Assembly: GCF_963675165.1 (NCBI RefSeq)
Contig: NC_087380.1
Location: 6,022,071-6,086,070, forward strand
Direction: 5' to 3'
Source of the DNA: Halichondria panicea
Lineage: Eukaryota; Porifera; Demospongiae; Suberitida; Halichondriidae
DNA: 64,000 nt
Position 1 is the stretch's first letter; each line of letters starts with the position of its first letter. Below, piece by piece: positions 25,915-39,184 of this stretch. Made by a program: the position numbers and the translations under genes. A model generated the notes under the pieces. It was not told the DNA's origin. It was given only the letters and a program-made list of their open reading frames with translations, and did no database searches.

Positions 25915-26294
25915 CAGTGGCGGATCCAGAGGGCCGGGGGGTCCATGGGGTCCCTTGACCCCCCCCCTTTTGAAGTTAACTTTAGAAGGCTTAATGACTC
26001 CAGCTAGCTATTTATCAGTTTTTGTAGCTATTGTAATTTGATTCAATGATTGTACCTGTTGTTTTTATGTATCAACTGCCAAAGGAGTGTTCAGGTTAGC
26101 CTAGGCTAGCTAGTTGACTGTTCGATCGTAGCAGCTAGCTAGCTCTACGCAAGTCTATTATGGGACTTCCCCTGGCTGAGTATGGGATTTTCCCTAGTCA
26201 CGTGTGACCGAAAGTGGGCGTAACCCTTAAAAAATTCTCGCTGCGCGCTCGTTAGTTTGGACCCCCCCTTTCATTTTTCCTGGATTCGCCACTG
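25915..26294. mobile_element. 380-bp non-autonomous DNA transposon with CAGTGGCG ends
   Basis: Terminal inverted repeats are CAGTGGCGGATCCAG and CTGGATTCGCCACTG. AGGTC flanks both ends. The matching site in units 2, 6 and 7 (near 21440, 53621 and 59599) reads ATTAGGTCTAGTT with no insert. CAGTGGCG ends are common in hAT-like miniature elements, but the flank duplication here is five bases, not eight, so the superfamily is open. Confidence 0.85.
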
Positions 26295-27158
26295 AGGTCT
26301 AGTTTTAAATCAACTGTTTATGTAGTTGGTGTCTGAGCTGACAATAACATAGCTGTAGTAATTTCTGGGCCAGGAAATAGAAATTCTTAGCACACATGTG
26401 CTAGCTGAATTTGTTCGGTTTCTGTATGGACAATATTAAGTGGTTACTTCCATTATTGTGGTTAAGTATGTATGTGATTGTGCATGCTCTCTCTCTCTCT
26501 CTCCCTCTCTCTCTCTTGCTCTCTCTAGATGGTCTCCGAAGACTTTAACATCAAAATCTCACGTGCTCAAGATTCTTGGAGAGAGTGAGAAAATAGAACT
26601 GAGACCAAGGTGCTTGGATGTGGACTCTTTCTTAATGTATAGGGTATTATTGTAAATCTGGTGTAATGCAGTAGTTAACAGTTGATTCAGCTTGTTGGAG
26701 ATTTTTAACAAAAACTCTATTCACTTTGCCTGATGTACTTTGTTCAAGAGACAATAATTGTACTGTGTATACGTGTTATTGCAGTAATTTTACTCGTAAA
26801 TGTCATAGAAACATTGTTTGTTTATAAAGTCAACATTTTCATAAATAAAGCAGTGAAGTACATGTACATAAAAATAAATAAATAAATATAACCAAGTAGT
26901 CTATTATAATAATTATGTTCACAGAACACAACGAATAGTACAGAAAAATCTATACAACGACAACATACATCATTGTACTCTTGTAGTTCATTCAGACTAA
27001 TATAGTCAAGTGATTTCGATGCCTTGATCATTTTAATCTAAATTTCTAAATTTGTTACTCAGATTCCATTTTTGAATTTACCTGTCTGTTTAATTCGTCT
27101 AAATTTCAACTTTATCTAATATAGAATGGCGAGGGTCTTTTTCTGTTCCTCTTTACTA

Positions 27159-28205
27159 CTAAAAGTAAGTGTAAGCGGGGGAATCGATGCCTAGACGAGT
27201 GTTAACCCACTGGCTTGTAGTGATCATGTTCGTTGTTGGGAGGTTTAATCCTTCAGTTAAGCTAGCGGCGTTGAGGACATCTGTATAGAGATTTAGTGCA
27301 ACGTAGGGGTAATGTTTGCACTCGGGGTGTAGTATGATAGAGGGGGTTAGGACCACACGGTTACAGGGGGCGGAGGAGTTACATTCACAATGCTGCTGGG
27401 CCAACTGTGGATGGGAACAAGCAATTATATAATCATGTTATCTCTTTTCTTCACTTAGTACATTAAAGAAAGCTGTATAATTATTGTTTAGGATTAAATG
27501 CACTTTCTATGAGGGTCTAATTTCTCACCACTGTTTTGTAATCGCTAAGCAACAGCTGTGATGAGATCGTCAACTCCTTGCATTTGATCTCGTGGCTCGT
27601 CTTGAAGCTGATTGGTTGATTGTGAAGCCAGTCTGGCCAGATCAGTATATCCCTGGAGCGCAGCCATCGAATTCCAAATGTTGTTGTTGCTGCTATCAAT
27701 GCCGTATGCTTTTGTGATCTCTGGTGTGCTGCACTGGTGCTCTAGATCAATCTGCAACAAGGAAGATGAAGGTTAATTAACTAGCTCTACATTATTTTGG
27801 TTGTGGTTAATAAATTTAAATGTTTACTCTTTTTATACTGGAACAATAGACTAATTATTATTAGCCACTTACGAAATTTCTGTAGCTTCTTTGCACAATT
27901 TTACTGTAATCATCGAGCAGAAATAATCCTTTAAGCAGATAGCCAGCAGCCACTGCAAACTTGGGACCTTCGCCAGGTGCACTGCAGTTAAACCCTGAGG
28001 CTGAGAGCTGAGATTCAGCGATAGCAGCAGGTTCTTGTGTGGGTGTTGAATTGGTGGGGCTCGTAGTGTTGTAGCTTTCAGCTATGCTTTCAGTTGTGTT
28101 TGTGATCAGCTCTCCTGCACTTTCTGTGTTTGGTAGTGGTGCTGCAATGGCTCCACATAATGCAGACAGCACAAAAGCAAAGCATAGGATAAGGTTGGCA
28201 TTCAT
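27159..28205 (-). pseudogene. array copy C, frameshifted in exon 2
   Basis: The three exon positions are 28205-27873, 27751-27529 and 27404-27159, with intact splice ends. Exon 2 has one extra base in the AAGCAACAGC stretch (about 27551-27552) where all other copies read AAGCACAGC. This shifts the frame and gives a TAG a few codons later (reading ...LITAVA, stop). The predicted product keeps exon 1 and most of exon 2 but loses the four exon-3 cysteines. Exon 3 is also one codon shorter, because the final CAG is TAG. Exon 1 is fully open, so the break is recent. A sequencing error is possible. Confidence 0.8.
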
Positions 28206-28316
28206 GATGAGATTGGGGGTGTTGAATTTTTTAAAGAAATTTCTGTTTTTTCACTTCGTCACAAGTAGTTTACAAGATTGTAAAGTTTTCATGCTCTTCC
28301 ATAATAAAGAAACTCG

Positions 28317-28324
28317 TATTTATA
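28317..28324 (-). promoter_or_regulatory. TATA box of copy C
   Basis: TATAAATA on the minus strand, 112 bp before the start codon. It is kept although the coding region is broken. Confidence 0.5.
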
Positions 28325-30053
28325 CAGATCTAGAGAAACCTTTCCAGTAGAGGTACTAGTGGAAATGAAATGCGGTTCTTCTTGGGTTTCTTGGATGTTT
28401 CGCAATTGTTTATGGATTAGGTTGCCGATGATAATAACTATATAGGAGGTCATAATTGGACAGTTATAGACATACAGGAGCACATGAAAACATCAGCCCA
28501 AGCTCCTCTTACAGAGAGTCCTCTTCAAACAACCATGGCAGTTGAAGAGTCTCCAACTTTGCTGCATAGTCAGACCAGACTCACCTCCTATGCATAGGGT
28601 GTCCCAGATTTAGCACCCAGTCCCTTGTCCCCAAAGGAAACTGCCATTCACCTCAGATATCCCGGATTTTCAAGGTTGCTTCTCTGAGCTGGGCTACTAA
28701 GCTCCAATAAAGCTTATCATGCCTGGAAAAGCTTGGACTTGGAACCATTGAAAACAATGAACAAAAACATAACTTAGCTCCTTACCAGATACAGAGCTCT
28801 AATAAGTGGCGGGGCTCATTTGCCTGCACAATTAAGAATTACATCATTATTATTTGAGCATGTGCAGTGAGACTATAGTGAAGCCACAATCATTGAGAGC
28901 TGAGCAACAATTATATCTTCTGTTAGGAAAGTATGGAAAATATGAATTGTTGATTATGTGCTTAAATTATTGTGAATTCCTCAAAATTTGCCTCCTATAG
29001 CGGCCAGCCACTCGAGGCTAACGCCCCCGTGTTGTCCCCGAAATTTGGCTGGGGAAGTTGGCACTTATGCTGATATGACAGGTGTCTCCGTACGTGTATG
29101 CGTGTAGCTTTACTTTGTGTATACATTCTTGTTTCCTACTCCACGTCAGCTTCTCAATAAACAATAACGTCTGTTGTTGGGAAATCTCTAGTGTTCGTGT
29201 GAAATTTCACTTAGTTTTAAAGTCTACCTCCCTGAAATCTTTGAGAGATAGATGCAGTCTATTTTTAACTATAGGCTGCATTCATATTAAATGAGGTGTG
29301 AAGGTCATTAATATTAACAGCTTTGATGGTGCTATGCCATTTTTGTTTCTTCCGAGTAGTTCTTATACATGCATGAACACAGAACATGAACTGTTTGAAA
29401 TCATGTTGTTAAATAATTATGTCAACAATTTGGATATACGTGAGTTATATACCGTTGAAGTATTTCTATGGTACTTGGTCACCAAATTTAGATGTGGAAA
29501 CAAGTCTAGAGAGGTTACAATAACTAAGGCACCGTAGCTTTGCTCTTAAGCAACGTTTCACTTTAATCGTTTGTGGTGATGTCGTCCTACAATGATTTTT
29601 GTTAATCCTATAGCCATACTTGACGATGCGTAGGAGCATATGAGGGGATGAGCGTCTTATTATGCGGATTCTGTATCGTCTAGCTATGTACAAATCATGC
29701 CATATATGTAAAACCGCTAAGTGCTGCTGACATTTTTCATTGTTTACGATTATTAGATCCAAGCGCGTTATCAACCAGACATCTACAGAGCACTTAGCAT
29801 ATTACAAACAAGGAGTGTGTGGCATAGACGATAGTGAGTCCGCATAGTATACTATGCATAGTAAGACGCTCCATCTCCTCATGTGCTCCTGGTATTATGA
29901 ATTGTATGTGGTGCATGCACTCTATTTATGCATCGTTGGCGTCCTTGTAGTCATATACGTTCATCGTAATCTAGTCAGACGTTATCGTATACATCTATCT
30001 GTAAGGTCGTACTTTGGGAGGGAGTTCCTCCAGTTCCAACTCTAACACTATAC

Positions 30054-30074
30054 GCTAACCCTAACCCTATTAGG
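30054..30074. repeat. short interstitial telomere-like tract, unit 4
   Basis: CTAACCCTAACCCTATTAGG lies at the same place in the unit as the tract in unit 2, one hexamer shorter. Confidence 0.7.
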
Positions 30075-31718
30075 CCACTGCGATCGATATATTAACTGTA
30101 GGCCCTAAATGTGCGTGTAAATGTGTGGTGCAGTGTATCCTGTGGCTACATGAATGACTGCATGTAGTCACACACTTTCATATTCCTCCGGACCTAAATA
30201 GCAACCTGTTGGGGATTTATTGTATAGTATATAGACTATGTCATTTTTAGTTTGATAATGGTTTGTGTGTGTATATATGCATGTGCATGCTTCAATGTCC
30301 TTCAATTTCAATTACTATTGACTCTTTTCCAAGAAACGATTGTTACCAAGGCTTTTCCTTATGTACCATTTGTCACGGTTCAATAGTATATCCTCCTTGT
30401 TCGAATAGCTGATAGTTGCCTGGGAAATTGTTAGGTCATACGTGATCAGAGCCCACATGTTAAATAATTGATGCTCGTCTTTCAATTGTCTTCCTTACTA
30501 ACTTCCACCAACCCTTTCTTCACTTAAGTTTTCCCGTTTCAGTATTCAATTTCCTAAATTGTTCCAATTATTATAATAACGTACTGCTTTTCAATTACGG
30601 CTTCCATGCAGTCTTATAAGCATTTCTCTTTGCTCCTTACTTCCTACAGTATCATTTCTGCATGAGATCCCTTGAGTACATTGCTTGTCAATATTTCCTG
30701 CTTTGGTCGCTAAGCTAAGCTATACAAGTGGCAAATGTGTCAGTGTCTTGTGCATTAGAATTAGATGTTGCAATGCACCAGAGCAATGTATCAAATAATG
30801 CCATTGGAGTGACGTGAGGTCCGCAGGCCCTGAGGGCAATCTGCATTACATTGCTCCAGTGCTATAGTATTTGGTGGTCAGGCAACAATTCTCATTACGA
30901 TCTGAGCTCAATGATAGCCAATAGACAAGTTATAAGCATTGTGTCATATCGAGTCTGGTGTAAATGGTGTTTGATAAATTACGCTTCTGTGAAGTAGCTA
31001 CGTAGGTATTATAATAAAGTGTCAATATCAGAAGCCATATACGTCCACCATTAGGAAGCAGCCAAAAAATGAGCAGAATGTTGTGGTCTATCATTAAGAC
31101 GCCATAACTTATTGTACATGCATTTACATGTTTTGCTGCATGATTATTTTTTTTACGTAAAGCCCCGTACGTATTGAGGGTGTTTATGTTTGTAGAGAAC
31201 ACAGCCAGGACAATTTATTTGAGTGCAATGTTGAACCTTCAATCTGTTCGATAACAATTGTATGACTGCATGAAATTAAAAACCCTAACTGCGATATTTA
31301 CATTACGTATAGTGGAAGGTATGTGGATTGCAGCACTCATCATCAACAATGTTTTCCTACTACATTCTTGTCGTTCCCCCAGCTGCACTTATGTGGATGC
31401 GTCCTCGCATGGTCACGTGACTATTCCTTGAGGGGGGATCATGTCGTATGATATCAAGTTACGCACTGTGATGCACTGTGGGTGGAAGTTTGAGATCAGA
31501 TATATCTCAATGTTTTACGTTTATTGTACACTCATTATAGTTAGTTGTATCCATTACCACTTTTAATGAAGGCTATTTTACACCAACGTTTTTCAAGCAT
31601 TTTTTAGCCAATGTTAGGATACAGTTACTTTGGTGGGGCACCAAGAGAATACATGTACAGGTTGTAGTTGAGGCACTCACTCTAATTTTTTTATTATTAT
31701 TAATTGCTCAATTATATA

Positions 31719-31878
31719 CAGTGGAACCCCTCTATAACAGACAACTTTGAGGAACAATGTTTTGGCCTTTATACAGATTTGTTGAGAGGTTGTTTTGTAC
31801 ACAAACAGTTCATTTGGGACTGGGTGCCTGGCCGTTATATAGCAACTGGCCTTTAAGTATTCGAAGGTGGTTCCACTG
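31719..31878. mobile_element. pogo/Tigger-like MITE, unit 4
   Basis: It has the same CAGTGGAACC...GGTTCCACTG ends and TA flanks, at the same place as in unit 2, so it was inherited by duplication. Confidence 0.75.
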
Positions 31879-34800
31879 TAACTCTACCATGCATGCAGCT
31901 AAAGGATGCAATTGCACGAGGACGAAGCTCTATACATACAATGTACAAATAAACTGTTTATGCAATGATGGAGACGGATGGGATAGGGAAGATTGTTAAT
32001 GAGGAAGTATTTATTATGGTCATGTGCATGAGGGGAAAGCGACTTTACCTTGTTCGGTATTTTATTTCTCTTAAAGGGGAAACTATACATTTATCCTTTG
32101 ATATGGACTATGGCTTAGAGAAGCGCATGATATTGAGAAAAACTTAGAGGCTTCAAATTTAATATCAAGGATTCTGTTTGTATACATCTTAATCACTTAA
32201 ACCACCACCCATCAGCTGATTTTGTACAACCATACAAATGAAGGGCATGATTCAGGTGCACACACACACCACAAGGTGCATGCTATTTCGCTGAATAAAT
32301 TTACTCCCTGAAAGTAATTAGCGTAAATTGGAAATCCCATATCCTAGCTCATAGTATCACGTACACCACCTGTTTCCGGACCCCGAAATAGTAGATCAAT
32401 TGCTGTTTTGGCACCTGCTTAGTAGGCATGCTTCATTGCTCATGTTACAACTTTCACCTTGATCCATGGCATCATGTGACCTATTTGACCGTGAATATGT
32501 GTTGATTGCCACTTTTTGTACTAGGGGAAAACCCCAACTTTCATAATGTGTACATGCATGTAATGTGAATCCCCTGAGGTGCCTGGCTTGTGTGTCTAAA
32601 AGGGGATTTCCCTTGAGATGAACAGACATGTGTAGTGTTTCACAAGAGCTCAAAGTGCCCCCTACTAGACTAGTAATAGGGATTCACGACTTAAAAGTAT
32701 GCTCCATGGATGGTCATTTAGCTGTGCACCGGAACCCATGGAATTAATGACGTGTGTTGATAATTAATACTTTCGATACACATGCTTAATTAACTCTCTG
32801 TAAAAACAAACATTAAATAGGGATGTTATATCAAGTTGTTCAATTTTCCTGGTTGCCATTTCAGGGAAGATGAGCCATCCCCTCCAGTACCACTACTAAC
32901 TCGGATTATTAAGTTACCTACATATCCGGCTTATAGTTGTCTAATTGAAGGAATTCCCATTAATTATTTGGAAGCCATTGCTTTTAAGTTTATTCCTATA
33001 TATAGAGCGCTTCTAAGAATACATTTAATAAGTACCTTTTGTTTACATTATTATAGTGCGCGTGTTCAGTGCAAATAGAATCATTATTATCGGACTTGTT
33101 TTGCATGCTGTGTATGGATACTACAATATTTTCTCTTTATGGAACTCTATAGGGCTGACTGTATTATGCAACTTGCATGCCGGTGGTCTACTGGGGGGAG
33201 GGGGATATGCTTACTTATCATTGTCAAAATTTAATGATTTCATACCAGGAAAGATGCAACATCAACGATATTCAATACTTTATTGTAGAGTAAACAAACA
33301 ATTTGTGCCGTATGAAGGAAATTAATTAGTTAATGGCTCACCCTACAGGAGATGTGATTGTGATTGGTTGTTTTTGCTGTTAGTGTTTCATCACAGCTTT
33401 CTGGAACAAGTATCGACAGTTTCCTCCCTTTTGATGCAAACTTTTTGTTTACTTTTTTGTTTAATTGGTGAATGGTATAAATATAGGTATCTTTGCTATC
33501 AATACGTAATTACGTGCTTGAGTGAATCTAGTTAACATTTTATGAGTCATTTGCCTATAGTAAGTATGATTAATTCATGAAGTTCTGAATTGTCTGTATG
33601 AATTCCTTAAAAATACACATTACAACTGCTATTTTGATGTTTTATCTTTATTTTGCGTGCTCATGCATGTATGCGCGCACAACTCACATACGTTGCTTAA
33701 GATTTCATTCCCAACTCCATTGCAGTATACATAAAATTATAGTTGCATGCATGGTCACTTTCTGTGGTCACCTCGATCAACAACGTATGGAGTGTGATGA
33801 TATTATTTTGTTGACATCGAATGGCTTCTTCCTGTTTAAGCTAATTCAACTACTTAAACACAAGTGACTTCGAATGCACTTAATTGCTATGCTGAAACTA
33901 AAATTTGCCATCTCACACTGTATATACATTTGGGAATAAAAGTTTAATGACAAGACAAAAATGTACATTTTTGCCGTATTGTGTACATTGAATACTAGCG
34001 TTAATTTGTGTATAGTTACCAATGGTATTTTTGGTCAAAACCTTTGTCTTGCATGTGTATGTGATAATAAATACATTTAGCCGTGAGTATCAATATCAGC
34101 TGCATGGCATTATCTGTGCATATGGTGCTTTCACATATTTCGCAGCTAGTAAACAACTTCTGTACCATTAAGGGTGACTGTTCTATATGTGCGGATGGCT
34201 TCTGTTATAAAGGGAAACCTTACTCTCCCCACAGACGCCTGTGGTGTACTAACTTCCTGTATTATCTGATCATGATAGTATATCGGATTACATAAACATA
34301 ATTATGAAATGTGCAAACAACAATCAATGTCTTCTGTTCTAAAATCCCCCGTTTTCTAACAGGTCATTGCTTCAATATTGCTGGGGTTCACTGCATGCTT
34401 ACGTCCAGTTTGTCAATGTCGTTAATTTACGTTCACTTAATTGCTACGAAAAATACCTGTAAAATGAGGTGATCCCTCGGTCTTGTTGATTTACTGTCGT
34501 ATTTAGTGGTAAACAGACCTCGTGTAGTATATAGTTGTGTTCCTATACTGTATTAATTTAAAACACCTGTACAGTACAATCTGGAACGGAAATTGTTCTT
34601 TGACCTTTGACCTTTAACCCTCAAGAGTGGAATCCTCTTCACTCGCAAGAACAAAACACTGAGTGCTATGTTTAGGTTAGCACGTTATCAGATCCCCCCA
34701 CTCACACTTCCCAAATCATTCTGAAAATAAATTGTATCTGATTGGTCAAGCCTCGTTACTCGAGGCAACCACCCGGGAGATCTATGTAAGCTATATAGCG

Positions 34801-37555
34801 CTCATCGATCGATAAGTTACTGCCTTCCAAGTGTGCATGTGATCCTCTATCTATTTCCCAATCTATAGATGATTTATTTAAATTTACTAGTATTAGTGGT
34901 GATTGAAATTGCACACTTACGGCTGCACGCAAGTCTCCTAGTCTCCTAGATGTATATATTTTTTATCTGCTTCAAAAGCAGCATGCATGTACACAAACAA
35001 TTAGCTAAACCTTGCAACAGGGTGTCTATCGGTGTACCATGCGCCTAACATTTTCACTGTTTTAAGCCACAGAAACCGTGCAAATATTTCCATGGTATTA
35101 TTAATTCCTGTACATTCCTTTCCTGTTTTAATACCCGCAGCTGTGTGTACCAGAACCAACTAACTAGAATACTAATTAACTCGCTATGTTCACGATTGTT
35201 ATAAAGCCTTAGACAAGCTAGTTACACTTCCCATTTTTCAATCGAATGGTGTGATTTCCTTCGATTTGTATCTAGGGTAAACTACCCTGTGACATCGTCC
35301 CTGTCCAGAAGTACGTTGACATGTGTCACGTCAGCTCCTGTCGCTATAATCATTTTGAAACTGGTTCCTTTAGATTTAGTGTTGTATCATTTGAATTGAT
35401 ATTTGTGCTCATACATGTATTAATCCTCTGAGACCACCTATTTCAGTTTTCAGTTCCTAGTGCTTTACATTCCCTTTGTTAGTAGGAGCAGTACAGCTCT
35501 GTTTAATGGAGTTTCATACTTCTTAACACTTTCCTCCATTTTCTAAATACCCTAGTTATTACAATAAAATACCATTGCATGTACTTCGAATCAATTGTAT
35601 ATTTAGATGCTCATAAACGGCATGCATGACGTAACAAATTCTTGACCTTAAACGAAGACAGCCCAGTTGACTGTTACATCATGTGAAACATTATGAGCCT
35701 CCCGGGTCCTACTTACTGACTGGACACTCGTTGTCTAGTGTTCGGGTGTTTTCCCTAGAAATGGTGACAGACGTTATCAGAACGAGGAAACGTGAATATA
35801 GTTTAGAGCTTGCGTACTGTTCTTTCTACCGTTTAAATGGGTTTGTCACTCTGCATGGTAGGATTATAGTATATACGTGTTAAGGTGGGCTAGTATGGCC
35901 TATAGCTGTTGTATGTCATAGTTTTAACAGACAGTTAATTCATGTGCGCTTATAAATTTAGCGTATAAAGTAAACATATTCACGGTCGTACATGGTATTC
36001 ATTGAACCAATGAAATGTGCTCATTGACATTGTTCAGATGCGCATTACAGTAGTTAACTCTGGGTCAAGAAGAGTGGTTTTACATCCCCTTTGTGCTGGG
36101 TCGAGTAAGACATACAAAACTGTGTCTTGTTGGATTGGATGTAATTATAGACAGGGCTGTAAAACAGTTATTTGTGTGCTATTGCAATTGGAACTATGTT
36201 GTAAACAAAAGGATGCCTTCGGCGAATACTGAAGCTAGCTTACCCCATTCTACACCATGAGGTGATTTGTAGATTATGTGATTTGTTTACATGGTTCTTT
36301 GTGCATGCTTTTTGTTTCTATGTTTAGACTCATGAATGTATACATGTTTTGAGTATCCATACATAATGTGTGTAATAATGTAATTGAATATCCGTGCATC
36401 CGGCTAGTTTAATTGAGTAATCTGAAGTTATTATAATTAATTGTTTACGTACCTGTGTGTTAACAGAATGGATCGTAAAGTGAAACTTCTCACGTTTGTG
36501 ACTATTTGATCAAGAATGACATCCAGTACTACAATGTGTACTTATGTTAGTTCTGTACACCGTAAATACAGTTCCCGAAAACAAGTTAACTTCCTGAAAA
36601 ATATAAGGGAATCACTCACATGACAACTAGTGTATAGACACATTCATACTTATTTAAATTAGCCTTTTTTGCAGGACTAAAAGTATTCTTGAGCTACTTG
36701 ACAAAACTACAGAATACACCAGTCGCTATAACCGTTAAACAGATACGATAAGCTTTGTCAACCATGCAGTTGTTGACGAAGATCTTTAAAAACATTCCAG
36801 TGCAATGTACGCACTATATATACTATACAAGAATGTAACAGCTCCCTATGCAAAAGAATGCATGTGCCTGCATGTAACACTGACAACCACATTTATGTTG
36901 TCATAATTATGCACTGCAATATAATGGTTACTTCTAGATGCATTACTCTCTATATGGTCCCCGAAGACTTTGACAAATCTCATGTGCTCAAGATTCTTGG
37001 AGAGAGTGAGAAAACAGAACTGAGACCAAGGCCGGTGCTTGGATGTGGACTCTTTCTGTATAAAATCTGGTGTAACGCAGTATTAGCTTATCATTTGCAG
37101 CTGTTGGAGATTTTTAACAGAAACTCTATTCACTTTGCCTGATGTACTTTGTTCAAGACAATAATTGTGTATGTATTATTGCAGTAATTTTGCTCGTAAA
37201 TGTCGTTTATAAAGTCAACATTTTCATATATAAAGTGGTGAAGTACATGTACATGGAAATAATTAAATAAGTAGTCTATTATAGACTATAATATAGATAT
37301 AAAATGTTCACAGAACACAACGAATAGTACAGAAAAATCTATACAACGACAACATACATGTAGTTCATTCTCGGACTAATAGTTATAGTCAATTAAGTGA
37401 TTTTGATGGCTTAGTCAATTTTAAAACCTAACTTTTTAATCTCACTAAAATAATTTGCTACTATTTCATTTTTAATTTACCTGTGTGTTTAATTTGTAAA
37501 ATTCGTATAATTTTCTAATATAGAATGGCAAAGGTCTTTTTTTGTTCCTCTTGTA

Positions 37556-38815
37556 CTACTGAAAGTAAGTGTAAGCGGGGGAATCCATGCCTAGACGAGT
37601 GTTAACCCACTGGCTTGTAGTGATCATGTTCGTTGTTGGGAGGTTTAATCCTTCTGTTAAGCTAGCGGCGTTGAGGACATCTGTATAGAGGTTTCGTGCA
37701 ACGTAGGGGTAATGTTTGCACCCGGGGCGTAGTATGATAGAGGGGGTTAGGACCACACGGTTACAGGGGGCGGAGGAGTTACATTCACAATGCTGCTGGG
37801 CCAACTGTGGATGGGAACAAGAAATTATAAAAAATAATCATGTTATTTTATTATCTTCACTTAGTACAGTAAAGAAAGCTGTATACCGTATAGCGGGTAA
37901 TTTTCGTGGGGTAAAATATTCGTTATTTTCGTGGGCAAGCTGACCTCCACGAAATTTTAACGTAGGCGTGGCCTACCGGAACGTAGAAATGCAGGCAGGC
38001 AACAAGACTAAACGAAATTTTTACTCACGAAAACAACCGTTTCTTGAGTTTAACGAATTTTTTACCCCACGAAAATTACCCGCTATACGGTATAGGTAGA
38101 TTAATGCACTTTGCCAAGAGTATTTTACGATCTGATTTCTCACCACTGTTTTGTAATCGCTAAGCACAGCTGTGATGAGATCATCAACTCCTTGCATTTG
38201 ATCTCGTGGCTTGTCTTGAAGCTGATTGGCTGATTGCAAAGCCAGTCTGGCCAGATCAGCATATCCCTGGAGCGCAGCCATCGAATTCCAAATGTTGTTG
38301 TTACTGCTATCAATGCCGTATGCTTTTGTGATCTCTGGTGTGCTGCACTGGTGCTCTAGATCAATCTGCAACAAGGAAGATGAAGGTTAATTAACTAGCT
38401 CTACATTATTTTGGTTGTGGTTAATAAATTTAATATTTACTCTTTTTATACTGGAACAATAGACTAATTATTATCTACTTACGAAATTTCTGTAGCTTCT
38501 TTGCACAATTTTGCTGTAATCATCGAGCAGAAATAATCCTTCAAGCAGATAGCCAGCAGCCACTGCAAACTCGGGACCTTCGCCAGATACACTGCAGTTG
38601 AACGCTGAGGCTGAGAGCTGAGATTGAGCGATAGCAGGAGGTTCTTGTGTGGGTGTTGAGTTGGTGGGGCTCGTAGTGTTGTAGCTTTCAGCTATGCTTT
38701 CAGTTGTGTTTGTGATCAGCTCTCCTGCACTTTCTGTGTTTGGTAGCGGTGCTGCAATGGCTCCACATAGTGCAGACAGCACAAAAGCAAAGCATAAGAT
38801 AAGGTTGGCATTCAT
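37556..38815 (-). CDS. secreted six-cysteine protein, array copy D (267 aa), MITE in intron 2
   Basis: Exons are 38815-38483, 38365-38144 and 37804-37556, with introns of 117 and 339 bp, phase 0. The long second intron is due to a 209-bp MITE. All six mature cysteines are present. Exon 1 differs from copy A at a few sites (PPAIAQ, SAFNCSVSGEG). Signal peptide and sequons are kept. The MITE leaves both splice sites intact, about 50 bases or more from each exon. This copy groups with copy E by exon sequence and by the shared MITE. Confidence 0.85.
37884..38092. mobile_element. 209-bp MITE in intron 2 of copy D
   Basis: Perfect terminal inverted repeats of about 32 bp (TACCGTATAGCGGGTAATTT... 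and its complement) with TA at the insertion point. Copies A, B, C and F read GCTGTATAATTATTG here without it. A TA target fits a Tc1/mariner-type source; there is no coding capacity. Confidence 0.9.
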
Positions 38816-38926
38816 GATAGGATTGGGGTTGTTGATTTTTTTGAAGAACTTTCTCTTTTTTCACTTCTTCACAAGTAGTTTGCAAGATTGTAAAGTTGTC
38901 ATGTTCTTCCATGATAAAGAAACTCG

Positions 38927-38934
38927 TATTTATA
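38927..38934 (-). promoter_or_regulatory. TATA box of copy D
   Basis: TATAAATA on the minus strand, 112 bp before the start codon. Confidence 0.55.
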
Positions 38935-39184
38935 CAGATCTAGAGAAACCTTTCCATTAAGCCTAACCTGGATATGATCTTCTATGGGTTTCTTAATTGG
39001 ATGTGTCGAAATTGTTTATGGATTTAGGTTACCGATGATAAGAACTATATAGTAGATCATAACTGGACAGTTCAGTAGACATACAGGAGCACACAACCAT
39101 GGCAGTTGATTCTGCCAGAAGAATCTCCAACTTTGCTGCATAGTCAGACCAGACTCACCTCCTATGCATAGGGTGTCCTAGTCT

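Larger units (their letters stand above)
23641..29040. repeat. array unit 3 (carries gene copy C)
   Basis: This shortened unit lacks the front 0.6 kb, replaced by the inverted gene-start fragment, and the pogo-like MITE. It jumps near 25015 from the GGGGAAAACGACT block to the TTTCCCTTGAGATGAAC block. It carries a 380-bp CAGTGGCG element and a CT-rich tract near 26489-26528. From its start to about 25900 it matches unit 8. Confidence 0.8.

Noticed and set aside
34083-34295. 70-codon plus-strand frame identical in units 4 and 5
   Set aside because: The matching part of unit 1 is interrupted by extra sequence and the frame starts without ATG; identity reflects recent duplication.
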